Below are positions 12,515 to 17,260 of a stretch of 17,260 nucleotides of DNA, piece by piece. The stretch is from Nanobdellota archaeon. GTDB lineage: Archaea; Nanobdellota; Nanobdellia; Woesearchaeales; JAUYGA01. Made by a program: the position numbers and the translations under genes. The DNA lies in contig JAUYGA010000010.1 of NCBI GenBank assembly GCA_030690755.1, positions 1-17,260 on the forward strand, given 5' to 3'. A model generated the notes under the pieces. It worked only from the letters and a program-made list of their open reading frames with translations, made no database searches and had not been told where the DNA came from. How positions within the stretch are numbered: the first letter of the stretch is position 1; the number at the start of each line of letters is the position of its first letter.

Positions 12515-13262
12515 ATTTTTCAATCGGCTTAGATTTCTTCCACATTTCAAGAAAATGATTCCTCAACATATTTGAAAAGGCCCTGCTTTCTGTCCAGAGA
12601 GTAATGTAATCTCCCTCTTTTTTGACTTCCGGCTCACCTAAGGTCAATCGGGCAATCTCTCCATCAAAGATTGTTATTCTCGGAAGCAGAGGGCCGAATT
12701 TATCGTGATTAAAAACCCTTATCTCGGCGCCTGTCTTAAGCCAGGCATTGTAAGAAGGAATTCTGTTCTTATCAAAAGTTGATATCATTTTTACCTTAAC
12801 GCCGCGGTCAACAGTCTGCTTCATAGTTCGGATATTACCATAAAGGATTTTAGATAATGTGTTACAGGACAAAATCTCTTTACGCGCTTTTGTATTCTGC
12901 AATGCCAATTTCTCCTCAATGGCTTTCTTGCTCTTTATGACCCAAAACAAATCCTTGAATTCAGTTGCTTTTGGCTGACTCATCAATTTTATGAGAGAAT
13001 TCACTGAATCATTAAGCTGAGAAATGTCTTCCTTAAATGATTCTGGACTGATTATCTTATACTTTCTTGGAGAAACCGGAAGATAAGCTACTTTATTTTT
13101 TTCTTCCAATCTCTGCAAAGCCTCATAAGCCTTATTTCTAGGAAGCTTGCTGTCAAAGACAATCTCTCGAACAGTGCTCGGACCAATCCTTGCTAAAGAA
13201 AAATATGCTCGAGCTTCATACTCTGTCAAACCAAGTTTCTGCAATGCTTTTATACCATCCAT
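12507..13262 (-). CDS. TrmB-family transcriptional regulator
   Basis: The 251-aa protein has a TrmB winged helix at the N-terminus (LGLTEYEARAYFSLARIG, then LPRNKAYEALQRLEEKN), a short coiled segment (FKEDISQLNDSVNSLIKLM) and a C-terminal region with ARKEILSCNTL, VKVKMISTF, AEIRVFNH, ITIFDGEIARLTL and a final WTESRAFSNMLRNHFLEMW, typical of the TrmB sensor/PLD-like part. A TTG at 13286 is in frame, but ATG 13262 is preferred because the TATA box (13284-13294) is centred 26 bp upstream and overlaps the TTG. The divergent HIT gene starts 105 bp away and may be its target. The ligand is unknown. Confidence 0.9.
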   Translation of the reverse strand: MDGIKALQKLGLTEYEARAYFSLARIGPSTVREIVFDSKLPRNKAYEALQRLEEKNKVAYLPVSPRKYKIISPESFKEDISQLNDSVNSLIKLMSQPKATEFKDLFWVIKSKKAIEEKLALQNTKARKEILSCNTLSKILYGNIRTMKQTVDRGVKVKMISTFDKNRIPSYNAWLKTGAEIRVFNHDKFGPLLPRITIFDGEIARLTLGEPEVKKEGDYITLWTESRAFSNMLRNHFLEMWKKSKPIEKFI

Positions 13263-13283
13263 GTTCTTCAATAAAGTCGCTGC

Positions 13284-13294
13284 CAATATAAACT
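13284..13294 (-). promoter_or_regulatory. TATA box of TrmB gene
   Basis: The minus strand reads AGTTTATATTG, centred 26 bp from ATG 13262; leaderless. Confidence 0.5.
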
Positions 13295-13336
13295 TTTTGA
13301 AAAATAGTACTTTTTGTCCCTTTAAGAGTCACACAA

Positions 13337-13346
13337 ACATATATCT
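13337..13346 (+). promoter_or_regulatory. TATA box of HIT gene
   Basis: AACATATATC is centred about 26 bp upstream of ATG 13368; leaderless. Confidence 0.5.
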
Positions 13347-13367
13347 AGGACGGTTCTCCAGTCCCGG

Positions 13368-13991
13368 ATGGGGTGCCAATTTTGTGAAGAATTTGAACAG
13401 GGATATTTCTGTCTTGGAGCAGGATCAGAAAAATTCAACAGAATAATTTTTGATACAGATAACTTTGTTGTTTTTCCGTCGCTTGGCCAGATTGTAGAAG
13501 GATATCTGCTTATTGCATCAAAAAAACATCACATATCAATTGCAGCCCTTCCTGAAAATCTTTTTTCAGAACTGAAATACGTAGTGGACAGAACCAAAAT
13601 AATTCTTGCAGAAAACTACCAAAAACCAATATTATTCGAACATGGCCCTGCATCTGAAAGAGAAAAAGGAGGCTGCTGTGTAATGCATGCGCACATACAT
13701 GCTGTACCAGTAGAAATAGACGAAACAAATATTTTGAAGCGCTTATCAAAGCACTTTAGTTCAAAAAAAATAAGTTCATTGGAAGAATTGAAAGAAAACA
13801 AAGCAGCACCATATTTGTTTTTTGAAGATAAATATGATAACAAGTTCACATTCCAAATTCCAGAGGTAATCCCATCCCAATACATAAGACAAGTTATTGC
13901 ACACGAAATCGGCCAACCAGAAAAATGGGACTGGCACTCATACTATGGAATTGATGAAATGAAAAACACTTTAGAAAAATTGAGAACTTGA
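13368..13991 (+). CDS. HIT-domain nucleotide hydrolase or transferase
   Basis: The 207-aa protein has the histidine triad VMHAHIHAVPV (His107, 109, 111) and the upstream HIT strand pattern RIIFDTDNFVVFPSLGQIVEGYLLIASKKHH. HIT enzymes hydrolyse or transfer nucleotide monophosphates from dinucleotides or adenylated compounds. The N-terminus carries GCQFCEEF (Cys3, Cys6), a C-x-x-C pair common in HIT proteins that bind zinc. The C-terminal extension (about 120-207, EDKYDNKFTFQIPEV, WDWHSYYGIDEM) is longer than in minimal HIT proteins and may define the substrate. It diverges from the TrmB gene and is leaderless. Confidence 0.9.
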   Translation: MGCQFCEEFEQGYFCLGAGSEKFNRIIFDTDNFVVFPSLGQIVEGYLLIASKKHHISIAALPENLFSELKYVVDRTKIILAENYQKPILFEHGPASEREKGGCCVMHAHIHAVPVEIDETNILKRLSKHFSSKKISSLEELKENKAAPYLFFEDKYDNKFTFQIPEVIPSQYIRQVIAHEIGQPEKWDWHSYYGIDEMKNTLEKLRT

Positions 13992-14020
13992 TTAGATGAA
14001 AAAAGGCGGATTCGGATTAT

Positions 14021-14293
14021 TTAAAGACCAAACCCTTTAACAAATTCCATTGCTTGGCCGTACTTTTCAAGAAAATTAAAGCCTTTGTCTGTAAGAGAAT
14101 AGAACTTAGAATTTTTTATTGTGTTTTCAACTACAAGGCCGTTTTGTATCAACTCCTGGAGATATTCATTCATCATTTGATGGGAAAGATTTGACTTATA
14201 AAGAATATGCGTTGGTTTGCATTCATTGCGCTGCTTTCTTATGACTGATAATATGTCATAGATTATTTCCAGTCTTTCTCGTTTCTTTCCCAT
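14021..14293 (-). CDS. Small winged-helix DNA-binding protein (HTH_45-like)
   Basis: The 90-aa protein matches the archaeal single-domain winged helix plan: RLEIIYDILSVIRKQRNECKPTHILYKSNLSHQMMNEYLQELIQNGLV, then wing VENTIKNSKFYSLTDKG, then a last helix FNFLEKYGQAMEFVKGF for dimerisation. It lies 108 bp downstream of the membrane protein gene on the same strand and shows no clear TATA box of its own. AAGGTCATT precedes the ATG, so it is probably translated from the longer transcript of that operon. It may sense or regulate the membrane protein partner. Confidence 0.85.
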   Translation of the reverse strand: MGKKRERLEIIYDILSVIRKQRNECKPTHILYKSNLSHQMMNEYLQELIQNGLVVENTIKNSKFYSLTDKGFNFLEKYGQAMEFVKGFGL

Positions 14294-14401
14294 AATGACC
14301 TTGAGCTAATCAGCAAATCAAGTTAATCAGATTGCAAAACATTTAGCTTTAGCAATCATCTAATCCTGCTGCTTTGTGAAAGCCCTAAACCCCCTTGAAA
14401 T

Positions 14402-15097
14402 CTAAAAATCTTTTTCATCAGTCTTTGAAAGCATCCTTATCTCGACCAATATCACTGCAAGCGCCAAAAAGCTAAACAATTGGGCAACTGCATAATAAAA
14501 GGTGTTTGCAGGCACAAATAGGTTAAAAACAAAGGAAAGCGCCATGAATAGCATTGCTATCAAAAACCCAAACGAAAGAAAGTGCCTCGTATTAATATAA
14601 TTTACTATTGAGTGGTATAAGATAAAGGCCAAAAGGACCAAAACAAGTATATAAAAGTATATAAGGCCCCTGAAAACTGACATAACAACCACAAGAACCA
14701 TTAAAAAGATTAAAAACTTCGTTTTATTGTTTATTTGGCCTAATGTAATGAAAACAAGGTTTAAAAACGCTGATATTGTCACGAGAATGAATATAAGGAT
14801 GAATATCATGCCTATCCACTGCCCTAAACTTGAATAAAGAAAGCCTGAAAGGTTTGTATGATTCTTCAGAAACATCACAGAATTGAATAAAAACAGCATT
14901 GTAGCGGATATTCCGAGAAGGAAGAATGCATTGCTGAAATACAGCAAACTGGTCTTATTTACCTGTTTATAGAACCTGTATGCATATCGCGATATTAAGA
15001 ATGCTAAAAGTATGGAAAAGAAGCCCAACATTAAGTCTGACAATCTAAACCATACTGGTTTGTTAAGCATATATGCAACTATATCGTTTACTAGCAT
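14402..15097 (-). CDS. Multi-pass membrane protein, about seven helices
   Basis: The 231-aa protein has about seven membrane helices near residues 22-42, 51-77, 94-118, 128-146, 148-168, 173-196 and 200-222. A short polar N-terminus and the C-terminus LSKTDEKDF flank them. I do not recognise a named family. No catalytic motif, retinal Lys motif or transporter signature is obvious. Archaea often carry seven-helix sensor-like proteins next to a winged-helix gene, and here an HTH_45-like gene follows on the same strand. The TATA box at 15119-15130 is 26-27 bp from the ATG, so the mRNA is leaderless. Confidence 0.82.
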   Translation of the reverse strand: MLVNDIVAYMLNKPVWFRLSDLMLGFFSILLAFLISRYAYRFYKQVNKTSLLYFSNAFFLLGISATMLFLFNSVMFLKNHTNLSGFLYSSLGQWIGMIFILIFILVTISAFLNLVFITLGQINNKTKFLIFLMVLVVVMSVFRGLIYFYILVLVLLAFILYHSIVNYINTRHFLSFGFLIAMLFMALSFVFNLFVPANTFYYAVAQLFSFLALAVILVEIRMLSKTDEKDF

Positions 15098-15118
15098 AAC
15101 TACTCTTCAGAAGATACA

Positions 15119-15130
15119 CTTTTTAAACTT
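15119..15130 (-). promoter_or_regulatory. TATA box of membrane protein gene
   Basis: The minus strand reads AAGTTTAAAAAG, centred about 27 bp upstream of ATG 15097. Confidence 0.5.
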
Positions 15131-15220
15131 TATGAAAGTCTAGTCTTAACATAGTCTTTAGAAGAGCGGTTAATAACGTATTAATAAAGGGATTACTTAC
15201 TAAAGTTAGAGAAAATCAAA

Positions 15221-15413
15221 ATTACACACCTTCAGTCGTAAGGGTTGCACCCTATACATACTCAGAGAAAAAGTCTCCGGTATAGCGTTTGTGGCGTAGC
15301 GAGTCTCGTTTCACTCGACAAGTGCCAACTCAGCGATACCCGCGTCCGGCATAAAGCCGGACAACGCAACTCTAAGCTTTATCGAAGGTTGCGAAAAATG
15401 CAGTCAGTTTTTT
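15221..15413. repeat. Structured repeat, copy 1 (possible ncRNA)
   Basis: It opens with ATTACACACCTTCAGTC and a hairpin AGGGT-tgc-ACCCT (15241-15253). A stem TTTGT/ACAAG (15288-15292/15318-15322) closes an inner stem CGAGT/ACTCG (15300-15304/15313-15317), with GGCGTAG left unpaired. Then come GTCCGGC-ataaa-GCCGGAC (15344-15362) and CGCAAC/GTTGCG (15365-15370/15388-15393). It ends in T6 at 15408-15413. A TATA-like TATTAATAA at 15179-15187 would start a plus-strand RNA near 15209. The strand is not certain. Confidence 0.5.
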
Positions 15414-15425
15414 AACAAAAATAAT

Positions 15426-15638
15426 ATTACACACCTTCCGTCCAAAAAGCAGGGTGCATGAACTGCACCCTGCATCTTCCTTTAAATTATTCTTTATCGA
15501 TGTTCTTTACAGATTCGCTTCATCCTAAATCTCACTTTGGTTGCGAATCGAGTCTCTGTGGCGAAGCGAGTCTCACTTCGTTCGACAGGTGACTACTCAA
15601 CAAATACCAGGCAGCATCGGCTCCGACCTTTTTGTTTT
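15426..15638. repeat. Structured repeat, copy 2 (possible ncRNA)
   Basis: It opens with ATTACACACCTTCCGTC (16 of 17 as in copy 1) and a perfect 9-bp hairpin around the same AGGGT/ACCCT core. GATTCGC/GCGAATC pairs at 15512-15518/15543-15549. The core GTGGCGAAGCGAGTCTC and what follows (15558-15591) matches copy 1 (15291-15324) at 28 of 34 bases. Its stem TCTGT/ACAGG (15555-15559/15585-15589) differs from copy 1 by a T-A to C-G change. It ends in T5 at 15630-15634. Confidence 0.5.
15444..15473 (-). terminator. Hairpin plus T5 on the minus strand
   Basis: GCAGGGTGC (15449-15457) pairs perfectly with GCACCCTGC (15465-15473) around a 7-base loop. On the minus strand it is followed at once by TTTTT (15448-15444), the form of an intrinsic terminator. 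If real, it would favour minus-strand transcription of copy 2. Confidence 0.4.
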
Positions 15639-15784
15639 CATTGGACGAGCTAACATTCGCCTAATGGTCACTATAATTAAAGGAAAGTTCCCAACTTTTA
15701 CTAAACTATTCCATTTTTTTATTTTAATTGCCAGATCCATACAAACCTGTTTGCAGGCATTCAGTTTTGGATACCTCAGAAAGA

Positions 15785-15795
15785 ATTATATAATT
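15785..15795 (+). promoter_or_regulatory. TATA box of lipoprotein gene
   Basis: ATTATATAATT is centred 25-26 bp upstream of ATG 15815; leaderless. Confidence 0.55.
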
Positions 15796-15814
15796 TAACG
15801 GAGTATAGGTTCTT

Positions 15815-16396
15815 ATGAAGGTAAAAACCTTATTTTTAATCTCTCTTATAGGTTTAGTTTTGATTAGCGGATGTTCTAAAAACGACGAATTTGTTAAAAT
15901 AGATGAAGTGGTAAAGGAAATAAATAAAAACACAGCCAACATAGAAGTCCCATTTGAAGAGTTAACAAAAGAAATCGAAGCAGATAGAGAAATGTTGTTT
16001 GTTGATTTTGGCAAAGAAATAACTTCTGAAGAAGTATTACAAAAGCTCAATAATGACTCGATTTTAAAAATAGATTTAAGAGTAATAGAAGAGTTAGGGA
16101 AAAATTTGGGAGTAAGAGTTTATATCCTTCCTATCGACAATATTTTGAAAGATACAAATATATCATCATATGAAAATGAAGATGAAAAAAATAAAATCAA
16201 AAGCATCTATTATACACAGCTATATGAAAATGTTACCGCCAACCTTTCAGAAAATGATTTCAAAGTAAGACACATTTTTCCATACAATCCTGATTTTAGT
16301 GGGTACATATCTAAATCTGGCCTTGAAAAACTCAAGAGAGATAAAAGAATAATAAAGATATCTCTTGTTGAAACAAGTTATGCTTCTTTAAACTAA
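15815..16396 (+). CDS. Lipoprotein with I9-like C-terminal domain
   Basis: The 193-aa protein begins with a lipoprotein signal: basic MKVK, a hydrophobic stretch and lipobox LISGC with Cys20, so the mature protein should be lipid-anchored on the outer face of the membrane. A charged coil-like region (KIDEVVKEINKNTANI) leads to a mixed alpha/beta middle part. The C-terminal stretch FKVRHIFPYNPDFSGYIS, with GLEKLKRDKRIIKISLVE after it, resembles the peptidase inhibitor I9 / subtilisin propeptide fold (strand, P-x-FSG turn, Leu helix, final strand). No protease gene is adjacent, so it could inhibit or chaperone a protease encoded elsewhere; that is inference. It has its own leaderless promoter. 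Confidence 0.82.
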   Translation: MKVKTLFLISLIGLVLISGCSKNDEFVKIDEVVKEINKNTANIEVPFEELTKEIEADREMLFVDFGKEITSEEVLQKLNNDSILKIDLRVIEELGKNLGVRVYILPIDNILKDTNISSYENEDEKNKIKSIYYTQLYENVTANLSENDFKVRHIFPYNPDFSGYISKSGLEKLKRDKRIIKISLVETSYASLN

Positions 16397-16484
16397 CTCC
16401 TCGTTCTATATGCATCAGGACCTTTGATGACAAAGAAGGTTCCTAAAATGAGTTGGGCATTCTCTTCTAAAAGTATCCTACAAT

Positions 16485-16501
16485 TAGGGATATCCCTAGG
16501 G
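16485..16501. repeat. Overlapping palindromes between lipoprotein and Lrp genes
   Basis: TAGGGATATCCCTA (16485-16498) is a perfect 14-bp palindrome, and CCCTAGGG (16494-16501) overlaps its right half. They lie in the 169-bp convergent spacer, so they may be a transcription end signal or a protein-binding site rather than a promoter operator. Confidence 0.45.
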
Positions 16502-16565
16502 ACATATCATGGTGTAATCAGAATAATTTTTGCATATTAATACAACCCTTATTTTCTACAGAACT

Positions 16566-16985
16566 CTATAACTCTTCCTTGACTTCAGCAGTGACTACCA
16601 TTGTCAAAGTTTTCCTGATATTCTCGTTTTTCCTGAGATCCAAAACAAATTGGTTAAACTCAGTTATGTCAAAAAATTTCAATTTCAGCATCAAATCGTA
16701 TTCGCCAGTTATCCCAAAAACCTCTTTGATATGCGGATTTGCCAAAAAAACCTTTCCCAAATCTTTTTCAGTATTGACAAGCATAAAAACAATAAAATTC
16801 TCCCCGATTTTAGCATTGTCAAGCTTGACAGTATACTTCTGAATTATGCCCTCTTCAAGCATCTTCTGCAATCTTAGATGGACAGTGCTCGGCCGGAGTG
16901 CAGTCTTCTTGGCAATATCCCTAATAGGCATACGCGCATTCTCTTTAAGCACTTCAATGATTTTCTTGTCTTTTGCATTTAACAT
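16566..16985 (-). CDS. Lrp/AsnC-family transcriptional regulator
   Basis: The 139-aa protein has the complete family layout. The HTH is at the N-terminus (LNAKDKKIIEVLKENARMPIRDIAKKTALRPSTVHLRLQKMLEEGII), followed by the linker strand QKYTVKLDNAKIG and a C-terminal RAM effector domain (FIVFMLVNTE, HIKEVFGITGEYDLMLKLKFFD, the final TLTMVVTAEVKEEL). Such proteins form octamers and sense amino acids or related effectors. ATG 16985 is the start; AGGAG lies 12 bases upstream. The 239-bp spacer to the next rightward unit holds an inverted repeat (17032-17098), a possible binding or termination site. Confidence 0.93.
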   Translation of the reverse strand: MLNAKDKKIIEVLKENARMPIRDIAKKTALRPSTVHLRLQKMLEEGIIQKYTVKLDNAKIGENFIVFMLVNTEKDLGKVFLANPHIKEVFGITGEYDLMLKLKFFDITEFNQFVLDLRKNENIRKTLTMVVTAEVKEEL

Positions 16986-17031
16986 GGCTATAGCTAACTC
17001 CTGTTTTGTGACGCTACAACCCGATTTTTTT

Positions 17032-17098
17032 AAGAAGGCTCTCCGAATTCATTATAGAATTGGTGAACGATTGGGGGTGGATCCAGAGAGCCCTTCTT
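17032..17098. repeat. Inverted repeat with 12-bp arms
   Basis: AAGAAGGCTCTC (17032-17043) pairs with GAGAGCCCTTCTT (17086-17098), with one bulged C. Inside, AATTC/GAATT forms a small hairpin around ATTATA. It lies upstream of the Lrp gene and the next rightward gene. It may be a small mobile element, or a strong hairpin between divergent units. Confidence 0.5.
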
Positions 17099-17193
17099 TT
17101 GAAATAAATGTAGTCTAACAAATATTTAAATGTTTCGCTTTTTGTCCAGCTTTTATTGTTATTTCTGGACAAATTTGATATTTTATTAAGAAA

Positions 17194-17205
17194 AATATAT
17201 AAAAA
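17194..17205 (+). promoter_or_regulatory. TATA box of the next rightward unit
   Basis: AATATATAAAAA is centred about 26 bp upstream of ATG 17225. Confidence 0.5.
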
Positions 17206-17224
17206 GTCCATAATTATTAAACGG

Positions 17225-17260
17225 ATGCAGATGTTAGTTGAAGGAATTTTGACCTTATGA
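17225..17260 (+). CDS. Possible 11-codon leader frame overlapping the next gene start
   Basis: From the predicted transcription start the first frame reads MQMLVEGILTL and stops at TGA 17258-17260. An ATG at 17257-17259 overlaps that stop as ATGA, so the next gene may start there by translational coupling. It is at the window edge; a frame error in a longer gene is also possible. Confidence 0.25.
   Translation: MQMLVEGILTL

Larger units (their letters stand above)
15098..15814. other. 717-bp region without a convincing protein gene
   Basis: Apart from the two flanking promoters, this stretch holds two diverged structured repeats (15221-15413 and 15426-15638) and several hairpins. It is visibly richer in G and C (for example 15285-15370) than the coding regions around it, which in AT-rich archaea is typical of functional RNA. 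The one longer open frame (15541-15798) runs through the repeat hairpins and has no ribosome binding site or family resemblance. Confidence 0.6.

Noticed and set aside
15265..15300. Resemblance of GAGAAAAAGTCTCCGG to the RNase P RNA conserved region I.
   Set aside because: The other universally conserved RNase P segments are missing, and the element occurs in two short copies.
15541..15798. Open frame of 85 codons on the plus strand.
   Set aside because: It runs through the paired structured repeats, has no ribosome site or TATA box at a proper distance, and has no family resemblance.
17014..17211. Minus-strand 65-codon frame upstream of the Lrp gene.
   Set aside because: It crosses the inverted repeat and TATA box, lacks a ribosome site and resembles no family.
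5520..17257. The 14-mer GAATTTTGACCTTA occurs at 5520-5533 and at 17244-17257.
   Set aside because: One 14-base AT-rich match in 17 kb is expected by chance, and the flanks do not match. It is not treated as a repeat family.
1..17260. tRNA genes, rRNA genes and CRISPR arrays.
   Set aside because: No T-arm GGTTCGAAT-type motif with a matching cloverleaf, no rRNA signature and no regularly spaced repeats were seen on either strand.

Overview
The window is AT-rich DNA from an archaeon. Support comes from archaeal-type regulators (two TrmB family, one Lrp/AsnC, one HTH_45-like winged helix), a Taw1/TYW1 wyosine enzyme, an archaeal-type thymidylate synthase, and TATA boxes centred about 25-27 bp upstream of start codons, which implies many leaderless mRNAs. 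Compact spacing, many small proteins and the gene mix would suit a DPANN lineage such as Woesearchaeota or Pacearchaeota. That placement is inference; there is no rRNA in the window to confirm it.

Layout. 1-2017: the 3' part of a TrmB regulator, a 104-aa orphan protein, a flavodoxin-like protein and a TM2-domain membrane protein. 2195-5316: a dTTP-synthesis neighbourhood with thymidylate synthase (fused to an MtrA/DUF4346-like domain and split by a one-base shift in an A7 run), thymidylate kinase, dUTPase and a 36-codon gene behind dUTPase; an orphan gene (3569-3982) sits between them. 5418-5549: a 132-bp inverted-repeat element resembling a MITE. 5564-7862: a protein with a Cys/His-rich tail, Taw1, and a metallophosphoesterase. 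7978-8945: two small genes, the second an MraZ/AbrB-like protein. 11674-8930 (minus strand): an operon of HTH-nucleotidyltransferase, MoxR/ChlI-type AAA+ ATPase and VWA protein, behind overlapping palindromes. The VWA reading frame stays open back to the ATPase stop, at a CCC-TGA site, with no usual start codon. 11834-15097: membrane-anchored transglutaminase-like protein, second TrmB, HIT protein, winged helix and a 7-helix membrane protein. 15098-15814: about 700 bp without a convincing gene, holding two diverged copies of a structured element with one compensatory base pair. 15815-17260: a lipoprotein, an Lrp/AsnC regulator, another inverted repeat and the start of the next transcription unit.

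Working together: dUTPase makes dUMP, thymidylate synthase makes dTMP and Tmk makes dTDP, so three consecutive dTTP steps lie within 3.2 kb. The NTase/MoxR/VWA operon looks like a self-regulated ATPase-plus-adaptor remodelling module. The most notable points are two one-base frame breaks of the same direction (thymidylate synthase and MoxR/VWA), a 23-bp promoter element shared by two orphan genes, and the paired structured repeats at 15.2-15.6 kb.
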